From Acanthochlamys bracteata (lineage: Eukaryota; Streptophyta; Magnoliopsida; Pandanales; Velloziaceae): a stretch of DNA of 64,000 nt. The translations under genes were made by a program, and so were the position numbers. The notes under the pieces were generated by a model. It was not told the origin of the DNA, did no database searches, and saw nothing but the letters and a program-made list of their open reading frames with translations. The stretch is from assembly GCA_019914995.1 (NCBI GenBank), contig CM034130.1, positions 3,100,001-3,164,000 of the forward strand. Direction: 5' to 3'. Every line of letters begins with the position of its first letter. The stretch's first letter is position 1. Positions 26,201 to 38,339 of the stretch are shown one piece after another.

Positions 26201-27520
26201 AGGCAGAAAGTACCAAACATACAGCATTAACTTTCTGAAGTAAACAAAATGTGAGTCCTTACCAAATTAACACTATTATGAGAGCTGCATGTGGCTATAG
26301 TCGTCCATATCACCCACTCCAATACTCATGCATGCACAGCACTCCTCAGCTTCACCAAGATAGCATCTATATTCAATGGTCATAAGTCGTGTTATCTTCA
26401 ACTGAAGCTTCCATGAGAAAGATGCTGACCAAAGCTATCAGACCTTCATATAAAAGGTCTGCAGAGAAAGCGAAATCTAATCTTGACAAAACAGACTGAG
26501 TAGATAGCATGGATATTGGAGGTCTGAATCTTGCACGAAATTGAGGTGAAGTGTAAAATGACATTTTCAAGTGTTTGTAAGGTCAACTCAAACTTTACAC
26601 AAAAAGTGTTTGAATATCCAACAGATTATGTACCTCCACTATAACATCAAAAGTCGTACACAACAGCTAAAATGTTATCTAAACCCTGTTGATTATCAAA
26701 CAGAAAAAAGTTCTTCAGCCATAACTCAAAACACATGTTCCATCAATTTTTAAGAGGCATAAGGCCAAAACTCAAAACAAATGCTCCATCAATTTTCAAG
26801 AGGCATAAGGAAACGAACTCTTTCGAAACTGCTACATAAACAATGAAATGTAAAGCAGCAATCCAGAGATATGCATTCCAGTATGAAGAAGGGCTGTTGG
26901 AAGTTCACGTTATATTGAAAACATTATAATTGACACACATATTGTCACCACCAAAAGCAAACTATCAACAGATAGAAGGTTCTTCCATAATAGTGCTTCT
27001 GAAGTATTCAGACCATAGCAAACTAGTGAAATATAATAAATGTAAAGCTAATGCAATAGATTTGGTCGATGTAATATTTTGTTCTAAGTAAATCAAATCC
27101 TTTCTAACTTGCACTAAATTTTAGCCGAAGCAGAACAGCACTGAATTACATAGAGAAAAAGGGATGTTATGATTTCTATGAAATTTGCCTAGACAAGAAA
27201 AACTTCATAGATAAAACTCATAACAACTAAAGGTGGCAAAATATTCGTTTATCCACACACTATAAACAAGGTAGTGAGGTACATGTATTACATCAACTAG
27301 CACCTTTAAGAGGTACAAAAGTTTACAAGCACCCACATGAAACAGACAAAAAGGTTCAACTAAAACACAGATACAAGTAGGATGGTAGCAAGATCAATGG
27401 AGGTACAAACAGAAACAAACAAAGGGATATCATAAATGATTTAAGTTCAAAGTCATCTTCACCTCCAACCATTCTGGTATCTGTATAAAGTCTTATTGCA
27501 CTCTTTAGAGAAAGCCAGTC
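23249..27520. other. Intergenic and 3'-flanking DNA without a recognised gene
   Basis: 23249-24600 is AT-rich with more MITE-like blocks (about 23790-24010 and 24120-24550). 24600-27520 is less AT-biased and may include the 3' untranslated region of the minus-strand gene that ends at 27521, but no coding exon was recognised. It holds a tandem repeat of two 46-bp units at 26719-26810. Confidence 0.45.
26719..26810. repeat. Tandem repeat, 2 x 46 bp
   Basis: 26719-26764 and 26765-26810 are near-identical units beginning CCATAACTC/CCAAAACTC and ending AAGAGGCATAAGG. Confidence 0.85.
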
Positions 27521-28882
27521 TCACAACTCAAACTCCTCATCGAGCTCGATGGCCTCAGCTGCAGCTTCCTCCTCTTCCTCATTAATAACAAAATAAGGGT
27601 TGTGCACCTCTGGCCGGAACTTATACCCTGTAAACACATAGAATGCAAGGGTTGCAAGCTCCCCAGCTAGAGCACTAGTCCACAGGTACTGGTACGAAGT
27701 GATTGTGCTTAGAGCATACACAACAACACGTGTGAAGTAAATATAGCAGATGACCACCATATAGTATTGTCGGAATAGTGTTAACTTCATAAGGTTAACA
27801 GCTGCCTTTCCATCGGTGCGGGCAGCCTCGCGTAAGTTCTTAATGGACCATACAATTGGGAAAAGCACAGCACAACAGCAGAGTACATCAACGAGCAGAA
27901 ACACCTGTTTCCACGTGACCAAGTCCCGAGCAGAAGGGCCTGATTCATCAATAGCAACCTGTGCTGCATTAGCAATCACTTGGAGGGGTATGACCACCAT
28001 CAATACTCTCTTCTCCTTATCCTGTAGATATGGCTTGACAAACGACCACCCAGTACCGATCAGAACAATCAAAGTAAACAACGTAATTCCTTTAAGAAAG
28101 CTGAATATATAAAACAAAACATCCCAGCCATGTGCAGAACCAGTCCGGTCAATGTATGATTTATCCTCTGCTTCACATAGCAGGTTAAGCGCTTTCAACA
28201 CTAATAGAGCAAGCATGAAGTAGTGGATTCTGAGAACGGTGACCCGATTACGGCAGAGAACGAAAGACCAACCAGCAACGAGTGCTAGATACGCAAAAAA
28301 CAACACCGAGTATATTCTAGGGAGCACAGCAGAGCCAACGGAGAGGTAACCACGGCGACCAGTAGCCGGGTTAAAATTGAACATTTCAGAATGAACCAAC
28401 ATTGAAACACGAAGGCCAGGAAGACAGTTAGCGAAAACGAGCGCGAATTGTCCGGGAACGGAGTGGTTTTCAACAGCGAGAGCAAAAGAATCCGCGCGGC
28501 CATTAGGAGTCTTAGGAGATTTAGGGAGTGAATCAAAAGTGTACAGAATATTGATGAGATTCGAATGGAGAGGGCAGGTGATATCGTTGTTATGGAGTTG
28601 TTCGAGAACGGAAAACCACGTGTCCCGTGTTGATAAGAAGAAGCCAAGCTTAGAAAGATCCAGATCGGGATTGGAGTCGGAGAAAGAGATACCAGAAACG
28701 TGGAGATGGAGTGAGCCGGTGTTTGAAAAACCGAACTCCTCGAAGAGGATGATTGGTCGCGAGTCTAAACGAACCGTTGAGTCCCGGATCTCAGCGAAGC
28801 ATGATACCAGTGTTGATAACAGCAACACCACCGACAGTAACACCGCCGCCTGAGATTTCATCGACATAGCCGCCAACACCAC
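27521..28882 (-). CDS. GPR107/108-family seven-transmembrane protein
   Basis: A single uninterrupted frame of 453 aa. It has a signal peptide (about residues 1-30, ending SCFA), a lumenal domain to about residue 190, and then seven hydrophobic segments: IYSVLFFAYLALVAGWSFV; IHYFMLALLVLKALNLL; LFYIFSFLKGITLFTLIVL; VLMVVIPLQVIANAAQV; VFLLVDVLCCCAVLFPIVW; YYMVVICYIYFTRVVVYAL; and GELATLAFYVFTGYKF. The tail is acidic (EEEEEAAAEAIELDEEFEL). This is the lung-7TM/GPR107-108 family; the closest Arabidopsis relatives are the CAND6/CAND7 candidate GPCR-like proteins (from memory). Animal members act in Golgi and endosome trafficking; the plant role is unsettled. The first ATG gives the longest frame, but the Met at residue 6 or 8 is equally close to the signal peptide. 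Confidence 0.92.
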   Translation of the reverse strand: MVLAAMSMKSQAAVLLSVVLLLSTLVSCFAEIRDSTVRLDSRPIILFEEFGFSNTGSLHLHVSGISFSDSNPDLDLSKLGFFLSTRDTWFSVLEQLHNNDITCPLHSNLINILYTFDSLPKSPKTPNGRADSFALAVENHSVPGQFALVFANCLPGLRVSMLVHSEMFNFNPATGRRGYLSVGSAVLPRIYSVLFFAYLALVAGWSFVLCRNRVTVLRIHYFMLALLVLKALNLLCEAEDKSYIDRTGSAHGWDVLFYIFSFLKGITLFTLIVLIGTGWSFVKPYLQDKEKRVLMVVIPLQVIANAAQVAIDESGPSARDLVTWKQVFLLVDVLCCCAVLFPIVWSIKNLREAARTDGKAAVNLMKLTLFRQYYMVVICYIYFTRVVVYALSTITSYQYLWTSALAGELATLAFYVFTGYKFRPEVHNPYFVINEEEEEAAAEAIELDEEFEL

Positions 28883-29884
28883 CCCGCGGAGATTTTTCTT
28901 TTGTTCTTCTTCTACAATGACTCTTTGTCTGTGTTGCAGGAAGTAGGTGGTTAGTCTTATTACTCGGTGAGGTAACGTCCGCTTATGCTCAATTTAAGCG
29001 TAGCAATACGAAGAAATAGGCCGACTTCGATTGCGATGTAGAGAAAAATAACAATCGAGTTCCATCTATTCGGTATTGCTTTTTGGTAAAACCAGTCGGA
29101 CAATTTTTTGTTGACTTGCGTTCTTTGTTCTCGAAGAAAGAGCATTAGACGAAGGAAAATTGCAGTGTTGACACAAGAACGATAAGTTATTTGAAAGATA
29201 ACCGTGATAAAAAAATATTTTATAAATTTTCTTAAAATAAGTTTAATTTTTATTAAACTGTATTATACTGTATTTTATAAAATTATTTAACAATTTATAC
29301 AATATTACAAAAAATTATTTTAAAAATATAACGACTTTTTAAGAAAAAAAGTACACTATAAACTTCTTCAAACAGCACCATAGGAATAATTGGGGAGGAT
29401 GATAGCAGTCGATCGACTGAGGAAGTAAATACATCTTCGATATTGCCTTCGGCCAAGTCATATAATGCGACTTCTTCTACTATCGCCATTTTCAAGCCCA
29501 GTAAGTGTGGGCCGAAAGCAAACCGATACGGTTTTGCACATAACGCTCAATCCAAGGCAAGTGAGTTGCGGAAGAGTTCTATCACGTTTAGATAGATATA
29601 TTATTGGTAAAAGTTTTATTATTTTTTACTATTTTAATTTAATGTAAGCATTATCTAAACGACCATAACTTTATAAATGTTCTTTAAAAAAAATTTAAGC
29701 ATTTTTAAACGACCGAAAGAGAGAGAGAGAGAGAGAAAAGAGCGTGTTCCTTCCCTCTATCCCAATTCCCAAACATGCACTTTCAAATACGACGAGGAGT
29801 TGATTCCAGCAAAAGCCAAGAGGCTCGTTTATAAAAATATAGCTACTAAGTTCTCTATAGTAAAAATTGGGACAGAATGTTGCA
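28883..29884. other. Upstream region of the 7TM gene
   Basis: Promoter and 5' flank of the minus-strand 7TM gene, then an AT-rich block (about 29200-29350) and a short GA microsatellite near 29718-29737. No gene is seen. Confidence 0.5.
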
Positions 29885-31450
29885 CGAGATAAGTTAAAGG
29901 AGCATTTTGGGCATTATGGAAAAGTTACAAAAGTTGTTCCTCCGTCTGGAAAAGATGTGCAGAGCAAACGGGACTTTGAAAGATAGAACGCATCGAAAGC
30001 ATTAAAAGGAGAAAAGAAGGATGAATTAGATGGTAAGTGCTAGGTTTGTTAGATTGGTCAATTAGATTTTTCTCCAATCAAATTTTAATGGAGAGCTTGT
30101 TTACCCAATTGTCATTAAAGATCTGAATTGTATTCATCGTTTGACCTTCTTTGTTAATTTGTGTTAGAATAGTTAGCTGTATCTTGCTAACCAAAGTGTT
30201 CGTTTGCCCAAAATAGTAGACTTAGATGTTTTTTCTACCTGATTTTCTTTCAATTATGGGGTACATGCTCAGTCGCAGCATCTTTCTTAAGTTCTTGGCT
30301 GTTCTATCTATAAAATATAGGATGACATCTTGAACGACCTGACCTCTTCACGATTTACTGAATCTGGTCTATTCTATATCTCAGGTCATGTTATTGAAGT
30401 GTCACCTTTGCTAGATCTCAAACTGATAAAAAAAGCATTTTGAATTCATAGAGAAATGGTCATGTTCCTAGTTATTCCCCATATCCTAGTTATGGTTGTC
30501 CTAGAGATCCTTATGGGGCGTATGGTTCTTGACTTAGGCACTCTACTGGTGCTGGTCAGGTAGTCTTGTTGACTAAGTTTTCTGGCTGCAAAGTTGCGAG
30601 AAACAAAGTTTTAGTGGCATCGGTACTTTTATTTAGAGAAATTTATTTTGTTGAATATTATCTTTTATGTTCGCACCTAAAATGAAGGTATTCTGGTAAT
30701 GCAAATTTTATCAATAGAAATGCTAATTATTGTGGCCATTCTGGCAACCTGTTCTTATTTTCCCCTTCCTAGGATAATGGCTGAGGTGACTAGAATTTGT
30801 TGGATGCATGTGGTTAAAGTCCCACATCTTTGTCAACTAAAATCCAATCACTGCAGCTTTGTCTGAATTCAAAGCCATTCTTGGCCTGTTAATAAGTCGT
30901 CATTAAGTGCTTTCTGAACTCTTTGGAAAGTGGATTAAAGTTCATGTATGATTTGTAATAGTTAAGTTTGATGTGCACCAAATGTCTTTTTTCTGCACTT
31001 ATTTTAGAGGGGGAGAAAAAGCCCATATTCGCCTGTGAATAGCACTTTGTTGTAAGTGCCTTCTAAACTCTTTGCAAGTGGATTAATATCCATGTCTAGT
31101 TTGCAGCAGTTAAGCTTGATTTGTGCAAATCCCCTTTTCTGCATCTATTCATATTTTTAACCATTTGGTGTGCATAGCATATGCAGCCTGTGATATTTGG
31201 CAGAGGACCAACGCCAACCAGTATGAAAATGGTTCCTATGGTGTTACCTGATGGCCGCCTTGGTTTTGTTCTGTAAGTAGCTGATCTGTCCTTTCAGATA
31301 TGACTAGGTTCTTTCGAAAACCTTAATAAGAATCCTTCACTATTTCAATTTGGCATTTTTCTGGTTGATGCATAATTTCCTCAGGCAAAGCCTGGTGTGC
31401 CACCTCCACTACTCCTGAAGTGTAATGGCAGTGGCTCTAGGAACGAGGAG
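29885..31450 (+). pseudogene. hnRNP-Q / LIF2-like RNA-binding gene remnant
   Basis: Plant hnRNP-Q-type proteins have three RRMs and a Gly/Tyr-rich tail. Collinear remains are visible. At 29885-29986 the frame reads DKLKEHFGHYGKVTKVVPPS then GKDVQSKRDF, an RRM beta1-alpha1-beta2 region cut by TAG. At 30485-30532 it reads PSYGCPRDPYGAYGS then a stop, from the Gly/Tyr linker. At 31181-31272 it reads MQPVIFGRGPTPTSMKM then VPMVLPDGRLGFVL, ending at a good splice donor GTAAGT. At 31385-31450 it reads AKPGVPPP..NGSGSRNEE, the start of the last exon. Most RRM sequence is missing. Retained introns show that it was a duplicated gene, not a retrocopy. Known members bind RNA and one (LIF2) works with Polycomb; this copy should be dead. 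Confidence 0.7.
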
Positions 31451-33360
31451 GTCGTTGGCATCAAACATTACCGCTTTAGAGAACTGCTTGCTTTTGACGG
31501 TGGTTGCAGTTATGTTTTCTATGTTTATCATGGGATCCAAGCAGCTGTCTCACCCATCAGTATACTTCTTAAAACACCATCTAAAGAGCTATAACAACAC
31601 CACCTCTGTGTAATTAAAACCAAATATATTTTAACATATGACTGAATGGTTATCGCTCGTCTTCCAGACTTCTGTAAAGGTTTCTCTGCTTGGATTGAGT
31701 AGGAAGTTTAATTTATTGAGAGATGCTCGTCCTTGAACTTTTGCCTTTATTGGTAAGTTCCAAGGAAATTAACAACTAGACAGTGTTGTATATTACCTCA
31801 TCGGCAGTTGCTTTGGCGGTCAAAAGTTTGTCAGTAGGTTCTTGAGATTTATAAATCTGAATTTGATAGGTTCGTATTCAAACGCTATCTTGGTTAAACT
31901 ACAATTTTGGAGTTGATATGTGATCTGTTTTCACCGGTACATGTATAGAACACGACGACGTTTGAGTCTTTAGATTTTGTTCGAAAGATCATTAAGCTAT
32001 ATTTTAATAAAATTGAACTACATACGAACATTTCTTTGATAAACACGGCAGAACTATGAATAGCAGCATAGGGTGTTTAACTTCAACCTCTCGTTCTCAC
32101 ATGTATGGAGGTGAAGTATTTTCGCATAGAGTCTGATCCAACACGAGAAAGAAGACCCGTCTCTGCAAGAATAGCAGTGCTATAATGCTAACATAGGATT
32201 CCAATTCTGTGTTTCAATAGTAAGTGGACAACTTTTACGGATGCAACTTCTAGGGGAGGCTGTCATTTGTTTTCATACGTCCATAAAATTTGTTGATAGA
32301 TTTTTTCTTAACGTTGCGTGGATAAAAACGTGTCGATAACATCATTTCCAAATTGCTACCTAGATAGGTGGTGAAAACAGTACCCCACATTTCACAAAAC
32401 AAAGTAGACAACAACGGCAACAAAAAGTGAAGAATTTCTGAAAAGAACAACAATATACAGAGGATAACTCAAAATGTATCACTACTTTATTACCAAAGAA
32501 GATGTATGTTCTTAAAAAGAATAAGCTTCTAGTGCAATCTTCACATTGTGCCACCCATTTCTAAATTGTTTATTAAGTCAGAGTTCTACTCAAAGAAAAA
32601 AAATAACAATTACGGAGCAAAGTTGTTGTATTTACTTACACTCCATGCAGAGTAACTAAAAGATGATAAACAGGTCACTCTTTCCATATTTGTGGCATTT
32701 AATTAACCTCTATACCTATGGCTTTGAGTTTCTTTTCCAAACATGCTTATGCAACCTTATTCATCAGACTATGAACTACGAAAGGAGAGTAACAAATAAC
32801 TTGGGAACATAAGTAAAAAGCAAAATTTTGATGACAAACATTCAGGAAAGAAACAAACTTGAGCAATTCATTAGCTTTTTTATACTACGCAAATGCAAAA
32901 TCTTAAAACAGAACTATTAATGTATTTTGGTATCAAAACTCTATTGTGAGAGAATATTCAGAAATTCACCTACACAACGATGCCAATGTAGCTAACACTT
33001 CAAGAAAGTTCTTCAATCACATGCCTCTCTCCGTGCAATCAGTCAACAAAATAGAGATTAATTTGTTTACATGCTTACTCTCTACTGATGATGGTAATTG
33101 GTATGTCTTTATTGTTTAACAAGTTAATCTTAAGAATAACAAAATAACAAAATAATACTCTGGAACAGAGATCAGAATACATCAGGAAAGCAAACACTTA
33201 ATTTCATGAGTATCAGTCATGTATAAGAATCATTATGAACATTGCAGAAGGGAAGTAAACTTACCTTAAGCAAATGTGGAATGAAATTTTTATGTATCAA
33301 TTGTGAATCACCATATACTTCAAATACCCTATTTAGTTGGCTCTTCCAGATAGTGGACCT
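31451..33360. other. Intergenic DNA, no gene seen
   Basis: No recognisable coding sequence. The right part adjoins the 3' end of the D27-like gene and probably holds its untranslated region. Confidence 0.5.
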
Positions 33361-36300
33361 TTAAGATTGTAATTTGGGACAAACTGCAGAGCTAGGATTT
33401 GCCACAGAACCTGTAAGCATGAATTTGCCACAGAACCTTAAGCAGTCTTGTTATCACAATAGTTTGGCAGTTGAGCTCCCAATTTAGTTTTAGTTTTTTA
33501 CTTACAAAAGTCGGCGTAACATGGCTGCTTTGAGACAGGGTCCTCTTCAAAAGGAGGCGGAACTTGACCATATATCATCTCACAACTCATATCCTCAAAA
33601 TCTGTGGTAATGAAATAAAAATAGTAAACAACAATATCACCTTTCATGAATACGTTGCAGTTATCCTCAAATAAGAAGCATAAAGGTTCTAAAATAAAAA
33701 AAGATAAACGATGAAAGTATAAGATCGCTAAGAAGTCAGAATGGTTTTCCTGGGATGGAAGAGAAACAGACGTACATTCAAATTACCACATACATGAAAA
33801 AAGAGCTAGTCTGCAACTCCATGACAAAGTTGTCATCTATTTCATTCCTGATGACCTAACATTTGCAGAGATTTTATCCATTCTTTAAGTCATTATTACC
33901 ACTCTAAATCATGAATAGTGCTTTATAGAATTAGCTGAAACACATTTAACTGACACTTGATAGTATGTAGGGCTTCTGTTTGAAAAGAAATAAAGAGACT
34001 AAACACATTTGTGAATCTAAAAAATTTTTGAATTGGAATATAGAGTTGCAATGTTGAAGATCAGATTGATGATAGAGAGTTAGAGACTAACTTAACCATA
34101 GTGAACATGAAGACTAGTTGTAGTTTTAGCCATGTCTGTGAATGACAAAGCTAAAATAAGTGCACTAGATATACATTCTTCTCCTAATAGCTATGACATT
34201 GCAGTGAAGAGTTTTAATACTAACAACAAACTCTCAAGTTGCGGAGCACACTGGAGCATCTAATTGACACCAACTATAGCCAGCTTATCCACGTAATGTG
34301 TGGCCCGTCATTTCTAAGCACAAAGAGGGGGTATATTTCAAGATTCAAGAACAGTTGCATCCTGGAGATGCATGGAATATGAATTTGGATTCATCAACTT
34401 TATCGTTTATCACTTGCAGTCTTATGGGCTCAACATAATTTACTTTTCATGGTGAAAATTAAGCCACAAGATACAAGGAAAGACAAGTTTTTCTGTCACC
34501 CAAAATTATTGAATGACAAAACAGTGCTAATTGTATGTAAGTTGGTAGTGGCAAAATCATTACCCCATTGCAGAGTTCATCAAAATCTAACTATTCCTAT
34601 CACAAGCATGGGTAACAAATGGATAGAATTCAGGTAACTTCAGTGGCCTGCATTTGTATAGACAATAAACTACGTGAAGTGCATGAACAGATTTTGTTAC
34701 TATTAGAAAACATTGTCTGAGCATTTGAGTCAATCACCACTTAAACATGTGCTCATGAATTACAAAGAATGACATCATGGTCTAAAGCATGTTGGAGAAG
34801 CAGAAGTTTTCTTTATCGGCATCCTATTGTTTTTGACACATTTATCGCAAGTTATGGAATATAAGACATAAATTTACTATAGCTCATATCTGTCATGCCT
34901 GCATGTTTTAAATGCAGAACACATAAATTTTCTAAGATCCCTCTATAAACCTGAGATGGATGTAAATACTCTTCACAAAATAAACAGGTTCATTTAAGCA
35001 TCCCTTTAAAATGTTTAGAGCAAGAACTGACAATGTAGGACAGTAGAGGCATACTTGGATTCATAGTTAAGGGAAGCCCAAACTCATTTGTGAAGAAATC
35101 TTGGGTTGGTATCTTGCACATGTTCACGCACATTCCTACACATCCGCTGTTCTCCAGATACCTTCCACATGATGAACACACAATCAATATCTATGAAATT
35201 GTCATGAACGTTTATGGAATGTAGGCGGATATTGGCATAAAAATCAAAAAAATGGAAAGCCAAGAAAATTTTAAACATGTTTGCACTTAAGATAAGAGAA
35301 TCCAACCTGCATTTCTTTATATGCACACCACTTCTTTGTTTCACTCCATTTATTTCAATTTCAATAACCTGTAATGTTCCGGCTATCAGTATAGATAGGA
35401 AGACATGAAATTAGTATAACTAAAATGTTAGTAACAAAAGGGAGATTCACATACAGATATGAATCGTAAAAGGTTAACATGCTGCCATAATCAGTAATAG
35501 ACTGCCTTGAAAAACAAATTTTGATACTTGATTAATCTGAAGTCTCTGAAATTCATATGAATTACATTTAGCGAAATTTCCTTTCGAAGCTATCACAAAG
35601 TCACGCACGTATTTGTTTTATGCGAACTTTAGTTAAGAGCAATCCATGATTGTTTTAACAATCTTGTATCATGAACTTAACATGAACATGGAATTGCATG
35701 CTTATTAGATTATATGCCGCAGATTTTATGGTTGTACAGAGTCTCGTCAGCACGAGGTTGTAAGAAGACTATCTCATAAGAATAAAAAGAACTCTGACGT
35801 CATAATAACACCTGATGATATATCCTCATCCACTAACTAACGTTTATTTACAGTATGTTCACTAGCTGTAGCCTAGACACGCAAATCAAGATTATCAAGA
35901 AGACAAACTTGCTACAAAACCAATTTCCAACTAGAAAGAATAGCATGTAATCAAATTTTCCACATGATTCTTCCCAGCAATTAGAACAATGATAGAGAAG
36001 AGTACTTTTACGTGCATCAAATGTACCTCAGAGGGACCAACTAACCAATGGAAGAACGGAACAGTCAGTGCAGCATTGAACTCAGCAGCCCACTTTGTTG
36101 GAGGAAAAAGTTTACGGAACTATAATGAGGAAACAAGAAACAAATTCAATTAGTAGTGGGCCATCTTAATGTGATCATTTTGTTTATGTCATGCTTTACC
36201 AATGAACCTGGGAAGGGGCGCCTGGGGGTAACATGGAGAGGAGCACCTCCCTGACTACTTCCTGCTGCTGCTTCCTATTCCGTCCCATCATCACCCTCCT

Positions 36301-36585
36301 AGAAACATCAACAAAGTTTTCATAATCCCAGTTCCAGGACCCCCGCTCTTTCTTGCCTGCAGTATCGCCACTGCTCATAGCAAACTTCTCCATCTTCCTA
36401 GCAAACAATGACATGAATGCCTTCTCAAAGGGCCCATCTTTGTACTGTGTCTTCTGTCCCATAGGTGCAGGAACACCAGAAGGCTCTGCTATTCCTCCAC
36501 AATGGACTATGCGACAGCTGCCCCATTGTCTCCGTGTTGTATGCAATGGTGTAAGCGAACCACTAGGCAAGTTGAGCAGCTCCAT
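33361..36585 (-). CDS. D27L1: DWARF27-LIKE1 carotenoid isomerase (DUF4033), six exons
   Basis: D27-family proteins are plastid iron-dependent enzymes that isomerise all-trans and 9-cis beta-carotene, the entry to strigolactone synthesis and a supply of cis-carotenoids for ABA. Exons from the 5' end: 36208-36585, 36027-36119, 35307-35368, 35055-35161, 33506-33601 and 33361-33410; phases fit and give 261 aa. The first 50 residues look like a transit peptide. Then come [74 protein letters not shown], and the Cys-rich [17 protein letters not shown] followed by [18 protein letters not shown]. The end reads [19 protein letters not shown] and a final exon [16 protein letters not shown]. These strings match the LIKE1 clade rather than D27 itself. 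The last intron donor follows ...ADFC at GTAAGT; skipping it would give a slightly shorter protein. Confidence 0.93.
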
Positions 36586-37140
36586 GGTATAAGGCTTTGG
36601 TCACTTTGCTTCGTCTTACTTGGGAAACTGAATCCTTTTCTCACACAAAGTGAAGCTGGGGGTGGCCAAAGTGGCACGAGCTTCACATAATGTTATGGTG
36701 AGATGACTATAGCAGGAAGAATAACGGCCACAAACAGAGTAAGAAGATGCCAAATTTCATTACTGATTCAGATGCATATACACCTCAGATGTGCCACTAA
36801 AGTCCAGCAATGTGAGGCTAGAAAGGAGACACAAAAGCACTTCTAATCCCACAAGGAATGCAAGCTAGCTTGTTCCATCAACTTTATCTTCTCCTTCTTT
36901 TTACTAGCTACCAGTAAAAAGTGGACAATACTTCACTTGGAACTGTTTGCGTAAAGCAGATGAAAAGTTCAGAATCCCACTAGAGAAGATTATGAAGCCC
37001 CATCCGATACAATTTCGAGCTAGCTATTTGGGTAACAGCAGTTTATATCCCAAATTAAAATGAATATCATATATGGAAGGTTATGTCAAGTCTCAACCCC
37101 TTTGAATAGAAAACAGATGAATCAAGCAATCTTTTATATA
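36586..37140. other. Promoter region between two minus-strand genes
   Basis: Holds the 5' leader and promoter of the D27-like gene and the 3' end of the next gene. No clear TATA box was found and no coding sequence is seen. Confidence 0.5.
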
Positions 37141-37623
37141 CTAGTGGTGGCGAGCTTTGAGATCCCAAATTCTCCTCTCGAGTTCATCAATTCTGGTTTC
37201 CCACTCGCTCTTTATCACAATCGGTCGAACATCTTTGCGATCATGAGCACAGCTTGACTGCTCGTTGTTTCTCTTCCCTGTTTTCTTCTTGCCGCTGCCC
37301 TTCCTGGCAGAATTATTTTTTATAGCAGCAGCAGCGGCAGCACGCTGCAGCGCGTGGAGGACATCCGAACCCCTCAACGATGGACTGGTTTGCGTCTGAG
37401 ACTGAGCTACCGCCGGAAATACAGAGAGGTTGCTGTCCGAATGAGGAAGAGAGGGAGCAGGGAAACCTTCATCATTATCGTCGTCAACGAAGTCCTTCCA
37501 GTCATCGTCGCGGGATCGGCGCCGCCGAGGCTTGGCGGAGACCACGGCGGAGGGACGGCGGAGGAAAGGATTGCAAGGGAGCAGGAAGAACAGAGGTGGA
37601 CAACCCGGAGATGACCTGAGCAT
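37141..37623 (-). CDS. Small probable plastid protein of unknown function
   Basis: A single-exon frame of 160 aa if it starts at the Met at 37623. That start gives a plausible transit peptide: MLRSSPGCPPLFFLLPCNPF and RRPSAVVSAKPRRRR, with hydroxylated and basic residues but no acids. Upstream in-frame Mets at 37665 and 37752 are possible but give a less typical N terminus. The body has an acidic patch (DDDWKDFVDDDNDE), an alanine-rich helix (VLHALQRAAAAAAIK), a Lys/Arg-rich stretch (RKGSGKKKTGKR) and a C-terminal heptad-like segment (VRPIVIKSEWETRIDELERR), which I remember as conserved in small uncharacterised plant proteins. No enzyme motif is visible. It lies head-to-tail upstream of the D27-like gene. 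Confidence 0.7.
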   Translation of the reverse strand: MLRSSPGCPPLFFLLPCNPFLRRPSAVVSAKPRRRRSRDDDWKDFVDDDNDEGFPAPSLPHSDSNLSVFPAVAQSQTQTSPSLRGSDVLHALQRAAAAAAIKNNSARKGSGKKKTGKRNNEQSSCAHDRKDVRPIVIKSEWETRIDELERRIWDLKARHH

Positions 37624-38339
37624 TTTGTGTTGATCTCCAGCTAGATTGTTCACAACTCTGGGCATCCACGAGTCTGATTTTGGTACCAGCAAGTTCAATT
37701 TAAATAAATAAACACTGGGAATGAATGAGACTGAAAAAATTGGGAGAATCAAATTCTACAAAACAAATTAGTAAAAGAAAATTTCACGAAAGAAGCACAT
37801 GAAATTGACATAATAAGTTCGAATTGATAAACTTCATAAAAAGATGTCGCATATCATACTATGGTTTTATGCTGATGACTGCAATGGTTTGCAGACAACG
37901 TGTTGAGAAACTTTGTAACACGATGATCAGGTGCTTGAGGTAATGCAATGGTTGATCAATGCTAACAGAGAGTATGATCATTTGCAGCATACAGCAATCG
38001 ACAAATGGAAAACAAGAAATTGTTATACAAACAATATTATCTCAAAAGATTAGAAACAGAAGTGGAAACATTTGCATATCTTTTTGAGAAAATTCCGAAC
38101 AACAAAAAGGAACTCCAAGGTTTCAGCCAGTGTATAAACTTCAAGTGCCAAAACGACTTCCAAATCCATTTGCATTGGCCCCATGAAAAGCTCAAAAGCC
38201 ACCATATTGTATAGCTCACAGAGAAGTTAAGCACTTACGATGGTTCAAATTATTCAAAGTTCAATCGTAAAGCATTTATCACTCGGAGGTCTCCAAAATG
38301 ATAGAACCTTTGAGACTTCTCTGATTTTGCAACGAAATT
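37624..38339. other. Intergenic DNA, no gene seen
   Basis: Contains the probable promoter of the small plastid protein. Frames at 38005-38234 on both strands overlap each other and carry no known motif. Confidence 0.45.

Noticed and set aside
37354-37619. Plus-strand frames opposite the small plastid protein
   Set aside because: They are antisense shadows of the Arg/Ser-rich minus-strand frame.
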